A stretch of DNA of 64,000 nucleotides from Azospirillum formosense (GTDB lineage Bacteria > Pseudomonadota > Alphaproteobacteria > Azospirillales > Azospirillaceae). The notes beneath the pieces are model-generated. The model saw nothing but the letters and a program-made list of their open reading frames with translations. It made no database searches and had not been told where the DNA came from. Made by a program: the position numbers and the translations under genes. Numbering within the stretch: the stretch's first letter is position 1; each line of letters opens with the position of its first letter. This document shows positions 63,680-64,000 of the stretch, one piece after another. Where the stretch lies: NCBI RefSeq assembly GCF_040500525.1, contig NZ_CP159404.1:587001-651000 (forward strand), given 5' to 3'.

Positions 63680-64000
63680 ATGACCCTCCACCGCCGCCAG
63701 ATCCTCGCCGCCGGCCTCACGCTCGGTGCCATGTCCCTGTTCCCCGGCATGAGCTGGGCGCAGGCGCGCAAGCTGGTGTTCGCCACTTTCACCGGAAGCT
63801 GGGAGGAAGCCCACCGCGACGTCATCGTCCCGCATTTCCGAAAGGCCACGGGCAACGCCGACATCGCGCTGGACCCGATGCTGTCGGTGGACATGATCGC
63901 CAAGGTGTCCGCCGCCAAGGCGAACCCGCCGATCGACGTGATGCTGATGGACCCGGGCCCGCGCCTGTCGGTGATCGGCCAGGATCTGGCCGCCCCCTTC
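63680..64000 (+). CDS. ABC substrate-binding protein, 3' end missing
   Basis: The first 107 residues from ATG 63680, with GGAG 12 bases upstream. The N-terminus HRRQILAAGLTLGAMSLF with twin Arg suggests a Tat or Sec signal ending near SWAQA. The mature part starts RKLVFATFTGSWEEAHRDV, in the style of PotD/Fe3+ or spermidine-binding proteins. It continues past the window edge, so the ligand cannot be called. Confidence 0.85.
   Translation, partial: MTLHRRQILAAGLTLGAMSLFPGMSWAQARKLVFATFTGSWEEAHRDVIVPHFRKATGNADIALDPMLSVDMIAKVSAAKANPPIDVMLMDPGPRLSVIGQDLAAPF

Overview
The window is GC-rich DNA, densely packed with genes, from what looks like an alphaproteobacterium of the Azospirillum/Rhodospirillales type. 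The inference rests on gene content: an Aer-type receptor that ends in PilZ, several ABC importers for amino acids and N-heterocycles, acetoacetyl-CoA reductase for PHB, a phosphatidylethanolamine methyltransferase, OpgC, and a fused lysophospholipid acyltransferase. A linked parA/parB pair, with a helix-turn-helix fused to ParA, would fit a megaplasmid or chromid, but no replication gene, tRNA or rRNA is visible, so the replicon cannot be named.

Layout. 1-3.85 kb: the end of a large Calx-beta/FG-GAP repeat protein, then a chemoreceptor with a small exported protein. 4.0-8.7 kb: mntP behind a yybP-ykoY manganese riboswitch and an 18-bp palindrome, two small unknown genes, an alpha/beta hydrolase, a DUF533 protein and an O-methyltransferase. 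8.7-12.8 kb: a three-domain aas-type phospholipid gene with its TetR regulator and a perfect 18-bp operator palindrome. 12.9-21.3 kb: an M20 amidohydrolase, a FAD amine/amino-acid oxidase, two paralogous ATC-hydrolase-like genes and a complete Liv-type ABC importer lying between those two paralogues, closed by a strong terminator. 21.4-31.7 kb: Aer-PilZ receptor, FMN reductase, lactate-permease-family carrier, a sugar ABC operon with a DeoR regulator, and PmtA. 31.9-36 kb: parA-parB followed by three uncharacterised genes. 36-46.3 kb: phbB, an acyltransferase, a FemAB-like protein, a SIS-domain deaminase-like protein, a DUF1796-like protein with an SGNH esterase, an rRNA methyltransferase and a molybdopterin oxidoreductase. 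46.3-47.9 kb: an isolated Anbu proteasome homologue, a Gln-rich mini-protein with its own terminator, and a non-coding stretch with five nested or serial hairpins and a repeated 14-mer.

47.9-56.7 kb is one catabolic locus: a GntR repressor, a palindromic site ATTGTATACAAT in the divergent promoter region, an NMT1/SsuA-like ABC importer, a TrzA/AtzB-type amidohydrolase, an Asp/Glu-racemase-superfamily enzyme, a dihydropyrimidinase and an amidase. It reads as import and stepwise ring or amide opening of a nitrogen heterocycle. 56.8-59.5 kb is a surface-polysaccharide acylation cassette (OpgC, one intact SGNH hydrolase, one apparently dead). 59.8-62.2 kb encodes an 806-residue TPR-glycosyltransferase-like-FkbM protein. 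The window closes inside a second spermidine/iron-type ABC importer.

The most promising leads for something new are the doubled ATC-hydrolase locus, the heterocycle locus with its AMDase-like single-cysteine enzyme, the structured non-coding region at 47.54-47.88 kb, and the ParAB-linked unknown genes.
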